Of a stretch of DNA of 64,000 bases, positions 11,626 through 24,506 are shown piece after piece; within the stretch, counting starts at the first letter, position 1, and the number at the start of each line of letters is the position of its first letter. The notes under the pieces were generated by a model. It ran no database searches and was not told where the DNA came from. It saw nothing but the letters and a program-made list of their open reading frames with translations. The stretch comes from Telopea speciosissima (taxonomy: Eukaryota; Streptophyta; Magnoliopsida; Proteales; Proteaceae). A program made the translations under genes and the position numbers. The stretch lies in the NCBI RefSeq assembly GCF_018873765.1, contig NC_057918.1, positions 8,440,862-8,504,861 of the forward strand, written 5' to 3'.

Positions 11626-12359
11626 TGCATAGATAGAGATTTCGAAAGGGTAATTCAAAGTTCAAAAGTAATACCAATGCATGCTTTTGCTTTGTCCCCT
11701 TTCCTTCCCATTGAAAATAGGTACAAATATATTCAAGAAATTGACTTTCCACCGTGCTTTTTGCTTGTTCACATATTAATTCTCACCTTTTTATTCTGCT
11801 AAAAATCTTCACGCTTGAGAGAGATATCCTAATGAAAAGTCTAGTAGTTGACTAATTTCCCAAGATCTGGACTCTGAAGGCCTAGGGTTAGAACTGGTTT
11901 GAAAAAGCACTTCTGGGTCCCATATATATATTTTTTTATCTATCTATTTATATATCTTTAAGTGTAATTGTGCAATAAGACAATATTTAGAGCAATCTAA
12001 TGCTCTTATCTTGGGTTAGATTGATAATGGTTCATCATTTCAACTGCATAATAAAAATATGGCTTAGTACACAATATAGTGTACATGAGGTTTTTAACTG
12101 TCGAAGTATGGGGAACCTTTTTTCGTACTCTAGCTAGAACTTTGTTCATACCCTAGCATCATTCTCTTGCGATCTCTCACAAATTTTATGTCAAAGCTAT
12201 AATTGGATTTACCAAAGATCTTTCATTGAGAAAGTTGTACGCATAGATGAAAACATGCACACATCATTCTCAATGAGCAATATATCATTTACGTATAAAA
12301 TTAAAAAATATACAACATTCCCACTAAATTTCTTGTATACACATGACTCATCTATGTTT
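11626..12359. other. Non-coding AT-rich stretch
   Basis: Nothing recognisable: short unrelated open frames only, a TATATATAT run near 11925 and no repeat boundaries. The last 100 bases may be the decayed end of the Copia fragment that follows. Confidence 0.4.
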
Positions 12360-13570
12360 TGTTTAAATCCAATCGATTTGAGGTTTGATCAAAATATATG
12401 TTTTAACTTCTGGGTTGAGACCATAGATGGGTCTTAGCAATTTATATACTTTAATTTCTTCTCCTAGAGAAGTGAACCCCTTTGATTGATTCATGTTAAT
12501 ATCTTCATCAAGATAACTATTAAGGAAGGCAAATTGCATATTCATTTGCTAGATTTTTCTTAGTCATATTGTGCGACGATTGATAACAAAATCCTAATGG
12601 ATTTGTTCATCGCTATTGGTGAAAATATATCATCATAATCTACCTCTTTCTCTTGGGTGCGACCTTTATCAACTAGTCTTGTTTTAAACCTCTCTACATT
12701 TCCGCTCCCGACCCTCTTTCTCTTGTAGATCCATTACATCCGATGGACTTGATGCCTTAAGGTGGATCAATAAGAGTCTATACATGGTTGGAGTGCATGA
12801 AGTCTATTTCGGAGCACAAGGCTTCCACCATTTAACTGAATCAACATCCTTCAAAGCCTCAGAGTATATGAATTCTTCCACTTTATTTTCATCCTTTGTG
12901 AGGAAGGTAAACCATGTAGGAGGTCTAATAGTCCTCCCAACATGTCAAGGCTCTAGAGGGTGATGTGCAACAATAAGAATATTGATTGGAGGTTGTGCTG
13001 GGACAAGTGGCATTTGGTCATTAGAAATCTCTTCTATAACCATTGGATCAGGACTTTTAGTTATTAGATCCTCCTCAACAAAAGTTGTGTGTTTGGTTAT
13101 GATCACGTTTTGATCTACAAGGTCGTAAAAGTAATACCTTTTAATTCCTTTAGGATTCCTTAAGAGTTAACATCTTATCGTTTCAGATTTCAACTTGTCT
13201 GTCTGCTACTTTTTGACATGTGCAATGTATCCCTGAACTTTAATGTGTCGTAAGATGGATTTTCACATGTACCACAACTCATAAGGGGTTATTTGGCACA
13301 AACTTTGTTAATAACCTTTTTTTTTTTCTTTTTTGGTAAAACAAACTTTGTTAATAACCGATTCAAGATATAAATAGTTATTTCTTTGGCAAATCATCAA
13401 AAGGACAAAAGTAAGCATTGACCGAACAATATCCAATAGGGTTTTATTACGTCTCTTTGAGACACATTCTGTTGAGGTGTCCCTGGGTTCATGAACTATG
13501 AAACAATCACAAGTTGTTTCCCTACACTTTACACTCATTTGACAATTACTTTCATCCATGATTAGATCTG
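12360..13570 (-). mobile_element. Decayed Ty1/Copia retrotransposon pol fragment
   Basis: On the minus strand, pieces of Copia pol occur in the right order but in different frames with stops: SKRRNKTLLDIVRSML at about 13400-13460 (end of integrase core), a VKWW / EFIYSEALKDVDS block at about 12820-12890, DDIFSPIAMNKSIRILLSI at about 12590-12640 and AFLNSYLDEDINMNQSKGF at about 12480-12535, followed by KLLRPIYGL. This runs from integrase through the start of reverse transcriptase. No LTR, RT catalytic YVDDML block or RNase H was found. It is interrupted by a micro-insertion at 13317-13340. Confidence 0.8.
13298..13359 (-). mobile_element. Micro-insertion of a LINE tail (24 bp) with 19-bp target duplication
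   Basis: The 19-bp word ACAAACTTTGTTAATAACC occurs at 13298-13316 and again, perfectly, at 13341-13359. Between them lie 24 bases, a T run broken by one C and ending GGTAAA. On the minus strand this is TTTACC followed by a poly(A) tail, the expected 3' end of a severely 5'-truncated LINE. It lies inside the Copia fragment and is therefore younger than it. Confidence 0.85.
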
Positions 13571-16500
13571 AGGAATTTGATCTGATTATCCAAATGGCTC
13601 TCAATCTTGGTTTAAAACTCTTTGAACTTTACAAAGATTTCTTTTCCCCTCATGCTGATTCAAACAATCCGTTAATATGTGCCTTAAACATTTGTTGCAC
13701 CATTTATTTAAACACTATATATTTTTCAATCTTAATAAAGATCTTGAAAATGTGCAAATTTTATAGGTACCGTCCAAAACAATTTTTTTTGGGTAAGACC
13801 CAAAACACGTTTCACATGCATATAATATGTTTATCAAAAAAAAAAAAAAAAAAAACAAATATTTTTATTGAGGGAAAAAGAAAATTGTCAGTTTATGTGG
13901 CACCTACACCTAGACATAGGAATGACGAAATGATCGTTTGATCTCGTGAAATGAAAAATCTCACTTCTATTGGATGCCCTATACCCGCTCTCATTAGCCA
14001 ATGCGTTGGTGCAGGGGTCACCTAGTTCCTCTCACTTTAATTAATGTAAAATATTAAAAAGGGTAAAAAAGTACAGAGACTTGCTACTCAAATAACCTTA
14101 TATTCTTTGAGAAAAACCCTAGCTTGGCTTATGGTCTCCCTTACCCGTCATCCATTATCATTGCCGTTGTACTACGTGGCTAGAGAACCTACCATCGTCG
14201 GAGGTTCTGTCTCTCTCTCTCTCCTTCAATTAGGCAACAATGGAAAACTTTCATGAATTATTTTTTACCTGGATGCAATGAATTACTTAAGTATGCTAGC
14301 TATTATATTGTGTTTACCTCAGTTGGTAAGCTTCCTTTCGATGTTCACTTTCTACATGTTATTCTCTTTGTTGAATGATGCACATGCTTGCTACTATAAT
14401 ATACACTCAAATTTATACTCTCGAAATTTTTAAAATGAACTATAATTAAACACATATTAAATGCATACCATAGTTTTGCCATGTATACTTTTTAAATCAA
14501 AATTTAAAAACAAGGCAAGGATTCCCCAAACTACCAATATGAGAGGAGTCTCTCATGCTACAACAATCAGTGTGCGAAAATTGGTCTCATCAATAGGGGG
14601 GATCCATAAGGTTTGGGACGAGAGAAAATATGAAAAAAAATCTCCACATTATAGACATGAAAGTCTTTTTCATTTAAAATATGGGAAAAAGATCTCTACT
14701 TGGTGATGTATCCTACGTCCTCTCATAATGCACTGTGAAATGATGCCTCTTGGCAATATGAAAAAATTATTACAATTTATATCGTCACCACATATTCATA
14801 CTTTTGCCATGTTATATGTACTAACGATGAAAGAGGACAGGGGGAAGGGGAGACAAAAAATAATGTTACATTAAGAGAAAGAAGTCAAGAGCGCTATCTG
14901 ATCATATGCGACGAATGCCTCCGGATAGAGACAGAATCGCGTGAAATGATCGGTTACAACAATCAATTGTAACCCCCTTCGGTTACAAATAGATTTTCCT
15001 ATTTTTATTCCTCCATTCATTTATGGATTACATCCTTATGTTTAGAACATTCTACCGGGTATGGGTCCCACTTCAGAGCTTTTCGATAGGAACGACTACG
15101 ACGACTACTCCCCTCATCCCATCCATTTCCAGGAAACTGCCGTGAAACGCGGCGACTCGACACAATTTCAAAGTGGGGCCCACATCTTCTTCTTCACCTA
15201 CTTCTCCCTCACTCCACCGGTTCTCCCCCACACTAAAAACCACCGCCTCTCCAGGTCTCAAACGCCGAAACGTGTGTGTGGCGCGCTTATCCTTTTCCTC
15301 ACATGGCCAGAAACGTGGTATGAAACGATCTCCGATCAACGAAATCATGATGACGTGGATCAATCTGAGATTACGTCGCAGTGGTGGGCCCCACAGTCAA
15401 GTTGTAGATAGTTGTGTTGCGTCTTGTGTGCTTTTTGAATTTTAGTTCACGTGGGAAACGTCCCGTACGAGATTCTGGATGGGACGAGGAAAATGGAAAC
15501 TGGAAAAAAGAAAAGTAGAAAATCCTTGTCCACCCGTTTTTTTTTCTCCTATCGGTTTTTGAGACCATTATAACCCTTTTATTTTCTCTAATTACAACAA
15601 TGCCACCCTACTCGATAATAAAAATCCAAAGTAAGAAGTCAAGTACCGTAGACTCCGAACATATGCCATCGATTTGGAATCTGGATGATCGTACGGCTTC
15701 ATCTTTTCCGTTCTTAAGCGACACATCACACTATCACACACACACGCCAACTGACAGACACTCATTTTTTGCTTTTTGTCTCTACTTCATAAAGTCTGCC
15801 AAATGGTAGGAAATGATTCCAGTTATCCTAGAGTTATTGTATTAGGTGATTAACAGACTACTGGTCCTACACATGCACTCATGCAACCAATCAACGACCG
15901 ATATCTAATGGTGGGACCTACACCCATGGATTTAGTAATCCGTATCATATTGACCTCTCCTCATCGGACGAATTTACCCCTGTTTGTTCTATAAAAAAAT
16001 CAGATTTTTTGGCCTTTTTACCTTTGGTCTGTGCCAACTTGGTCGTAAATATAAAAGTCAATTGTTTTACGGGAAAGAAAAGAAAAAGGGTACACCGTTA
16101 CATAAAGCGTGATTTCACGTTTGAATAAGAGAAAATGGAAAGGGTAATATCGTAATAATGAGAGGGAGACCTAGAGGAAAAAAAAAGGAAAAGAAGGCAA
16201 AAAGTGATGGGATTGACTGATTGAGGGGGTTTACCGGTTATGCTTGTGAGCTTATCCAAAATGCCAGCTAGGCAGCGGCGTTGCGCTCTCGGTCACGCAC
16301 TCACGCTAGCCGAGTCAGTCAGTCACTCAGTTTTTGGCTCTTCAAATTGGCCCTCCTCGCGCCGGAAAGGACTTTTCAAAATAACCCACTAAAAATCTAT
16401 ATATATTTTTTTATGTTTGTAAAGATAATCGAGTTTAGACTTTACAGTATGTTTAGAAGGCAAAAAAATGAAAGGAAAATTTTAAAAAAAAAATAGAGAA

Positions 16501-17521
16501 AAATATATAAAATTGTAAACTAGTTATTACTTTCATTATTATTTTGTTTTATTATATTTTTTTCCCTATTTATTTCTTACATTCCAAACATATCCTTAGG
16601 GTCTAAGAATTTTAAAACAAAAAAAGTCTCACATCTAGGATCTGGCTCCTCTACAGGGAATGCCTAGTGAGCAGTCCAACAGCCAGACTGACAGGGTGCA
16701 TCTCAGGATGCGCATAGGTACACATCCCAATGTGGGTCTAGTTAACTCAACCGTTAGATACTCATTGGACACTCCTTGGGCGAGTCCTAATATAGTTGTC
16801 ATTAGTTTGCATACAATTGACATCTTCGCTATACATCACATGAACCAATCCATGTACTGCCAAATGATAAATTGTTAAATGTTATACATCACTAAGCATA
16901 GTTACACTTAGAAGAGCCCATAATTTTTATTCTACTTTTAATTTGCTGCCCCTATCTGATCCAAAATTTAAGCGTTGAATATCATATAATATTATTTGCC
17001 AAACATAGCCTTATCTTAAGGACTTGGTTTGTAGATATCTTCTTTTACATCAAGGAAACAAAGTTAAGTTATATGTTTATTGGGCAACAATTCATTGTTT
17101 CCAAGGATTGTTTCATTTGTATAACTCGGAAGTAGCTGCCAAGAAGTAATTAATGGAGGGTATGACGAATCCAAAGATGTGATTTGATATACTAACTTAT
17201 TGTTACTTACTATGATTTGTTAATGACTTCTCCTAATCCTTGTCTATAAATATATTACCATAATCAAACACTAATACTATTATAAAGGGTCATTTTAATG
17301 TGTCTAAGCTAAATCTTATCTATACTTGACCTAATCTTCTTGTTGATTAGGGAGAAATAGGTTAATGAATTTAAAATTGTTGAAGGTTCTTTTTTTTATT
17401 TTTTTTTTCTTAACAAAGCATTTAGGTTTTTGGTGAACCAAATCATCCCTATTTTGACTGTTAAGCTATTCTATCAAATACCCCTCAAATAATATTTCAA
17501 CCGTGAATAAATACACACTAT
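13571..17521. other. Intergenic region without recognisable genes
   Basis: Non-coding. It holds a poly(A) run at about 13836-13857, a short TCTC microsatellite at about 14210-14224 and a more GC-balanced segment at 15060-15800. That segment has several overlapping open frames on both strands, none with a recognisable domain or a convincing splice structure. Segments around 16260-16370 resemble a gene-proximal promoter in base composition, but no transcript could be assigned. Confidence 0.4.
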
Positions 17522-17690
17522 GGAGGGTGGGGCTTGGCGGAAAGGTTGCTCTAATGCAACTTGGTGGTCATGGGTTTGAACAAGGAAACAATCCTCTACA
17601 AAAAAAAAGAGGGAGGGAGGCGGGGTTAAGGTTGCGTACATATGCCCCTCCCCAAATCTGTAGTAGCAGAATTCTCATGCACTAAGTACA
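17522..17690 (+). mobile_element. Au-like SINE copy
   Basis: Begins GGAGGGTGGGGCTTGGCGG, continues with AAAGGTTGCTCTAATGCAAC and the B-box-like GTGGTCATGGGTTTGAAC, then a conserved 3' body with GTTAAGGTTGCGTACATATG. This is the order of the plant Au SINE: tRNA-like head, then a GTAAGGCTGCGTACAT-type body. An oligo(A) run is inserted in the middle. Target duplication is weak (AAATACACA before, AAGTACACC after). Confidence 0.8.
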
Positions 17691-17799
17691 CCCCAATAAT
17701 TAGAATAAGCTTCCCACGCAATCAGCGTGAGTATACTATCTCATATTCTCTTACATCCCTGACATTTTCTCTCCTCCATAACTGTGTGGGCTTTAAATA

Positions 17800-18610
17800 A
17801 GGATGTGAAATCAATAGTTGAAAATCCGAATCCAATTCATGTTGGTATCAATTCAAGGGAATCCATATTCAAAAAATCGGTACCAGAAAATTATCTGAAT
17901 CCATTGAAAATTTGTTTAGTTCACTACATATTACATGTAATTATAAAAGATTTAAACGACAACTACATAATTTCAAATAGGACCCTTCAACATCAATCCT
18001 ACTGGGTGGTGGTTTTAGTCCTTCCCCATCTATCTTAGTCGAGTTTCTATCTTCTCCAGTTTTCCTCCATTCAATGCAAATAGCTAAGGATATAAATAAA
18101 TAGTCAAAAATCCATATTCTATTATTGTTCGTATCTGACATCTAAGTAATTTCAAATAGAACCCTTCAATATCAACCCTACTGGGTGGTGGCTTTAGTCC
18201 TTCCCCATCTATCTTAGTCGAGTTTCTTTCTTCTCGAGTTTTCCTCCATTCAATGCAAATAACTAAGGATATAAATAAATAGTCGAAAATCCATATTCTA
18301 TTCTTGTTCGTATCTGATATCGATGTAATTTCAAATAGGACCCTTCAATATCAACCCTACCGGGTGGTGGTTTTAGTCCTTCTGCATCTAGATTAGTTGA
18401 GTTTCTATCTTTTCCAGTTCTCCTTCGTTCAGTGCAAATAATTAAGGATATAAATAAATAGTCAAAAATTCATATTCTATTCTTGTTCGTATCTATTTAG
18501 GGGAATTCGTTTTTAAAAAATCAATATCTTGTAACTATCTGTATCTATTCGAAAACTAATTGGATTCGAATGTAGATAGTGCTATATGCAATTTGTATTC
18601 CATCCATGTA
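17800..18610. repeat. Three tandem units of about 178 bp inside a MITE-like element
   Basis: Units start at about 17969, 18147 and 18326 with the word TAATTTCAAATAG and run on to about 18500. Each holds ACCCTTCAA-ATCAA, CTGGGTGGTGGTTTTAGTCC or close variants, and ATAAATAAATAGTC. Divergence between units is a few percent. The flanks (AAGGATGTGAAATCAATAG on the left, CCATCCATGTACATCGC on the right) look like decayed terminal inverted repeats of the hAT-like family seen at 28875-29136. The array may therefore have grown inside such an element. Confidence 0.7.
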
Positions 18611-18779
18611 CATCGCTATTCTATAGTTTTAAAACTCTCTCCCTGTCTTTACCACACAAAAAAACACTCTATTCTAAAGAACTAAGGGTATATTATGTAA
18701 TAAAAGTAAAAAATCAAGGGTATATGAGAGAAAACAATAACTAAAAAGTGAAAAAAATCACAATCCAAGCGGGTTAAAA

Positions 18780-19018
18780 CTTATCTGGAGTCGGCTACTC
18801 GGCTTCATAAATTTTCATTTTTCCTTTTACATTTCCGTCTATCCTTTGCTTCCCTTCTTCTTTGCTAGAGCAGACGAGGAGACTCGTTAAGCTTTTTTCC
18901 AGTGATTTTCGAACGTCAAAATCCCCGGATTCTTGAAGAAACGTCGTACTTAGGTTGCTGGTTTCTTGACGGAAACCTAAAGCTTGAATATCTGACGCTC
19001 AGTTTCGTCATTTCTCAG
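18780..19018 (+). promoter_or_regulatory. Probable promoter edge and non-coding first exon of the TPS gene
   Basis: Class II TPS genes usually carry an intron in the 5'UTR. A strong donor (TTTCTCAG-GTAAGTTG) ends a putative non-coding exon at 19018. The exon probably begins near 18840, after the pyrimidine-rich stretch TCCTTTGCTTCCCTTCTTC. A weak TATA-like CATAAATTTTC lies at about 18807. Exact transcription start cannot be read from sequence. Confidence 0.55.
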
Positions 19019-21593
19019 GTAAGTTGTTAGTGGCTGTGGTTTTCTCATGTCAGTTTGATATGTGTGATGTGCTTGTCTCTGTTTTTGTTTTCCGTTTTTG
19101 GATTCTAGGTTTTTTCCTTTCTACTGTTTCTTATCATTATCCTGAATTCTGATGGAAGGTTTTATCATGAAAACTTTTGGAGTAGCTTTGGTGTTACGCT
19201 CTCCCTGATCGACTCTCGGTCTAATTCTGTTGCAGAACAAATCGTTGTTGTCCTTGGTCTTCCGTTGTCTTCGCCTTGCTGTCGATATTCTGAGATCCGA
19301 ATACTAGGATCTCTCGCATTATATTCCGATTTAATTTCTGATAAATTCTTTTTATTGTAAGCATTTTATACCTTTTGAATCTTCGGTTTGAGACTTTGAG
19401 ATCTAAAAGGTCGCTTTTATTTTTCCTTTCTCCCTTTTCTTGTGGCTGGAGTCTGGCGCAGCGAATTCCGAGTTCATTTGCTTCTGCAATATGTGAGTTT
19501 TATCATCATTGTCGATAATTTAGAATTTAAAACTCTAGGAATAGTTCGACAAGGCATGGAAGCAAGTGAAAATCAGATTTCGAACTGCTTTAGCAGGAAC
19601 GCATGTCTGCCATCATTGTAGTGCGCAAAAAGTCGTTATTTCTGCGAGGAGTGAAGAAAAGGAATTCTAGCGATGATCTTGACGAACTAGACAAATCAAA
19701 TCACCTGGTATATTGAAAATATGGGAATAGTTTAGCAAATATAGAAATGATTAAAAATATTTAATGAGATAAATTCTAGGAATATGATAGCTATCTAATT
19801 TATTGAAAATATATCCATTTCTGTAAATAGGAAATGGATAAAAGGAAGCTTGGACGGCTTCCAAGTTCCAATTTAAAAACTTGAGTTGAAATACACGAGG
19901 ATTTATAAATATCTACTGGAATTTTATTCTTCTCGACTAAACAAGATTTCAATTTAGTTGCGTGGAACATCAATCCCAAGATTATTCAAGGTGTTACTTC
20001 ATGCAGGCTATATTAGACTAGTTTTTGCATATGCGAAACAAACAAGACCCAAATCAAATTTTGTAGTAGTTGCACTTGGATTTTTTCTAAGCCATACTAG
20101 ATTACTTCATCTGCATGTCCTATAGTTCCTTTTTGTTCTTTTAATTAGTTTCATATAATGCATTGTGCAGATCCATCCATTTCATATTTGTTTTGTTGCT
20201 CACTACGAGATGAAATCTTGCGTAAACCTTGCATGAACTAAAAGATTATGTGGACGTAGATCATAACACTTCATGGAATGGTTCCTTGTGAATGTGTGGA
20301 TGTTCTTGAGGGAGTTAGTCTATTTACTCTAATACCAGAAGTAGGCAGGTGATAGGGTGGTTTAGGTCATTGATCAGAGTTAGTTTGATGATTCGTCTCA
20401 TTTTTTTTGGTGAATGGATTTGAATGTCGGAATCAATGGCATCTGTACCATATTTTGGGGTGGGCAATGTTTGTGGTTATACCATTATTGAAATCTTTAG
20501 TTTGTTTATTGTATTAACTTTTTCCTTTTTTTGAATGTTGCTCTTTAGGATATCTAAATTTGGAAATGATGCTCTGTTCATTTGGTGATCGCTGTAATCA
20601 GTACTTCTTTCATTTTTTTTTTTTGGTAAAAAATCTCTGCTGCTAGGAAAAAATAGAGGGTGGGGGGAGGGGGAGGTTCCTGTATGACTTGTCCTCTCTG
20701 TTTTATAAACAGAGGTTGGCAATCATGATTCTCATGCTATGCTGTAGATAATCGGAGGTGACGTTAAGATTATATGCTTTTAATTATCATGTAGGTTGGA
20801 AAGCTTTACATTGAGATTCAAGTGTTTCCTTATCAAGCTTGTGCATAGTTTTTATTCATATGGAAAGGCCAAACCTTTACGAGATTTTAGGGATGCAAGA
20901 AAAGAATGTACTGTCTTTGGATTACCATAATAATTTTATTACATTTCATTCTTCAACCTCAGTTTTGTTGCTTTTTATTGACTTCATGAAGATGCCTTTT
21001 GTAAGTGGATTCTGAGGAGGTACCGTAGTTTGCTTCCAATTCTTTGTTGGCCACGCATGAAATTAGACACCTTTGAGTAAAGTCATGAGTTAGAAAGCTA
21101 TCATTTAGTACATCTCGCTTGCATTCTCTCTCTCATTCATTGGGGGAGGGTGTGCTTTATCTTTCAAAAGGTCTCCTTTGTCCGATATTAAAGATATGTA
21201 ACATGTCATATTTGCGATTGGTATTTTGTTATAAGATGTTGTCGTATCTTTGTTGACCATTGTGTCAGGAAGCAAAAAAGCCTAAAGCACGGGATAACAA
21301 CAAATGGAAGTAAATAAGCTATTTATCTCCCTAATGCTATAGGAAAATTTATGTGTCAATGCAATAAAGGTGTAAAATGAAAGATCCTAAAAAAATAAGA
21401 TTTATTTGTTAATGATGCTCTGATTTTATCTCCACACAGTTGATAAGGATCCTATTTACTCACATTTTTTCTATCTGATCAACTCACAATGCTTTGGTAA
21501 ATTATGTGGATTGAAGGGAAACAAATTTCAGATACAAAAATCAGTGCTTTTTAGTTCTTTGCATTTTGATCATAAGGTTGTTCCTTTTCTCAG
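19019..21593 (+). other. 5'UTR intron of the TPS gene
   Basis: Begins GTAAGT and most likely ends at the acceptor TTCCTTTTCTCAG at 21593. A second possible acceptor, GCTTGTAG at 21683, lies just before the start codon. It is T-rich and non-coding, with a T run ending TTGGTAAA at about 20610-20630 that resembles the LINE-tail signature elsewhere, although no target duplication was found. Confidence 0.6.
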
Positions 21594-21691
21594 GCAATTT
21601 TGATACCAATACCCTGCGGAATTTATCAAGTTATAGTGGTTCAGAAATCACAGCGTTTGTCATAAATTGATCCAAGCTTGTAGGTATTGAG

Positions 21692-24506
21692 ATGACAAAG
21701 CTCTCGGTGACAACCACGGTGTCTAGATCGTGCTCAAACTTTTCGGACTTGGCTTCTGGTGCCCTACTGGATCTACCATGTACTCCTAGAGCCCTACCTC
21801 GGGTGATGACTGTTGCTGGAATTATTTCTGATGGGGGTAATGAAGGGGATTCAGATGTTCTCTCATCTGTATGCCATGAGCGGAAAATTATAGTAGCAAA
21901 CCACCTTCCTCTGCATGCTCAAAAAGATACAGAAACAGGCAGATGGTGCTTCAGTTTGGATGAGGATTCACTTCTGTTACAAATGAAAGATGGCTTCTCA
22001 TCTGAAAGTGAGGTTATTTATGTGGGCTCTCTGAAAGTTGATGTAGATGTCAGCGAACAGGAAGAGATTGCCCAGAAACTGCTGGAGGATTTTAATTGTG
22101 TTCCCACATTTCTACCTCCTGACCTTGAGAAAAATTTCTACCATGGATTCTGTAAGCAACAGTTGTGGCCTCTTTTTCATTATATGCTGCCTATTCGTCT
22201 GGACCAAGGCGATCGCTTTAACCGGTCTCTTTGGCAGGCTTATGTTTCTGCAAATAAGATTTTTGCTGATAAGGTCATGGAAGTAATTAATCCTGAAGAA
22301 GATTATGTCTGGATTCACGATTATCACCTTATGGTACTTCCAACTTTCTTAAGGAGACGGTTCAATCGAGTCAAGCTTGGGTTCTTTCTTCACAGCCCAT
22401 TTCCTTCATCAGAGATTTATCGAACTCTGCCAGTTAGAGATGAAATTTTGAGAGCACTGCTGAATTCGGATCTAATTGGTTTTCATACGTTTGATTATGC
22501 TCGGCATTTCCTTTCTTGTTGCGGTAGGATGTTGGGTTTGGACTATGAATCTAAGCGGGGGCACATTGGACTTGAATATATGGGCCGCATTGTATACATC
22601 AAGATTCTACCAGTTGGTGTTCACATGCGTCGGCTGGAGTCTGTAATGAATCTTCATTCTACATCTGTTAAAATCAAAGAGATCCAGGAACAGTTCAGGG
22701 GGAAAAAGTTGGTCCTAGGTGTTGATGACATGGACATATTTAAAGGAATCAGTTTAAAACTGTTAGCGGTAGAGCAGCTTCTCCAGCAGCATCAGGATTT
22801 GCAGGGCCAACTGATTCTGGTCCAAATAGTGAACCCTGCAAGGAGTACAGGGAAAGATGTGCAGGAAGCAAAGAGGAAAGCATATTCAACTGCCAAGAGG
22901 ATCAATGACACCTATGGTTTGCCAGGCTATAACCCAGTGATCCTCATTGATCGTCCTGTTCCTCTATATGAGAAGATTGCCTTTTATGCTGTGGCTGAAT
23001 GTTGCATTGTTAATGCAATTAGGGATGGAATGAACTTGGTCCCATACAAGTATGTTGTTTGTAGGCAGGGAACTCCACAGATGGATGAAGATATGGGCAT
23101 CCCTGTGGGGTCCCCTCGCACTAGCATGCTTGTTGTGTCTGAATTCATAGGTTGCTCACCATCTCTAAGTGGGGCGATCAGGGTTAATCCATGGGATATT
23201 TATGCTGTAGCTGATGCCTTAAATTTGGCCATTACGATGCCTGATGCTGAAAAGCAATTGCGGCATGAGAAGCACTATCGTTATGTTAGTTCTCATGATG
23301 TGGCATATTGGGCCCGGAGCTTCATGCAGGATCTGGAGAGAGCATGCAAAGATCACTATAATAAACGTTGCTGGGGAATTGGTTTTGGTATGAGTTTCAG
23401 GGTTGTTTCTCTTTCCCCAAGTTTTAGAAAACTGTCCATCGACCATATCGTATCTTCATACGAGAGAACGAATAGAAGGGCAATATTTCTGGACTATGAT
23501 GGCACGGTTGTGCCTCAAACATCTATTAATAAGATTCCCAGCCCTGAAGTTATATCTGTAATAAACAATCTCTGCGGTGATCCTAAAAACACCGTGTTTA
23601 TTGTTAGTGGTAGAGGGCGGAATTCTCTGAGTGAATGGTTTGCCCCTTGTGATATGTTGGGAATAGCTGCTGAACATGGATATTTCATAAGGTATGTTCC
23701 TCCGATGTCGTACAATTCTAAGTTGTCCTTTTGGTTTCTGTGTGGCTGGGCATTTCTGCCAGTTGAACTGCTTTTGTATGAATTGACAGTTGTGATTTTC
23801 TTCTTCTTGCAGGTGGAGTAAATCCTGTGACTGGGAATCCAGTCCATTAGCTGCTGACTTTGACTGGAAACGAATTACAGAACCTGTAATGAGATTGTAC
23901 ACAGAGACCACTGACGGGTCTTACATAGAGGCTAAGGAGAGTGCATTGGTTTGGCATTATCAAGATGCAGATGCTGACTTTGGATCTTGCCAGGCCATGG
24001 AACTGTTGGATCATCTAGAAAATGTACTTGCAAACGAGCCAGTAGCTGTTAAGAGGGGCCAGCATATTGTCGAAGTTAAACCTCAGGTATGTATAGCCTT
24101 TGCCTCATTTCTTGTTGTTTCTCTGACATTCTCTTAGTTATTGATGCAAGGTACTCATGAATGAATGCCTAATAAACTGCAGGGAGTAGGTAAAGGATTG
24201 GTTGCAGAGAAGCTTCTGTCAACAATGGTCTGTAATGGGAAGCCACCTAATTTTGTCATGTGCATTGGAGATGACAGATCCGATGAAGACATGTTTGAGA
24301 GCATATTAAGTACGGTTTCTGGTCCATTGTTGCCTGCAGTTCCTGAAATCTTTGCATGTACTGTCGGACAGAAGCCAAGCAAGGCTAAGTACTACCTAGA
24401 TGATACTGTGGATGTGGTGAAATTGCTTCAAGGCCTTGCTAATTCTTCAAGCCAGAAGCCCAGGTATAGTGGTCAACATCAAGTCTCTTTTGAAAGCACA
24501 CCTTGA
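21692..24506 (+). CDS. TPS: Class II trehalose-6-phosphate synthase/phosphatase-like protein
   Basis: Cytosolic two-domain protein. Class II members generally lack measurable synthase activity and are thought to act in trehalose-6-phosphate / SnRK1 sugar signalling. CDS join(21692..23691, 23813..24086, 24183..24506), 865 residues, a normal length. Both introns are GT-AG. An N-terminal VSRSCSNFSDLASG segment precedes a GT20 domain (about 60-550) with YHGFCKQQLWPLFHYMLP, VWIHDYHLMVLPTFLRRRFN (about 206), FFLHSPFPSSEIYRTLPVR, GVDDMDIFKGI, VRDGMNL-like AIRDGMNLVPYKYVVCRQG. The C-terminal HAD phosphatase-like domain has LDYDGT (about 600), IVSGRGRNSLSEWF (about 636) and GDDRSDEDMFE (about 787). 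All phosphatase motifs are present. The start at 21692 adds about eight residues before the usual VSRS. Sequence favours the TPS6/8-11 group. No breaks. Confidence 0.97.

Noticed and set aside
11462-11802. 105-codon open frame as a functional gene for an RNA polymerase subunit
   Set aside because: Only about 29 codons match plastid rpoB and the rest is unrelated. It is a nuclear plastid DNA scrap.
15060-15450. Open frames of 90-116 codons on both strands
   Set aside because: No recognisable domain, overlapping frames on opposite strands, no supporting splice or start context.
17969-18503. Three 178-bp repeats as a possible array of regulatory RNA genes
   Set aside because: No promoter elements, conserved stems or terminators. 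Simple tandem duplication explains them.
20605-20632. T run plus TTGGTAAA in the TPS 5'UTR intron as another micro-insertion
   Set aside because: No flanking direct repeat could be found, so a LINE-tail origin is not supported.
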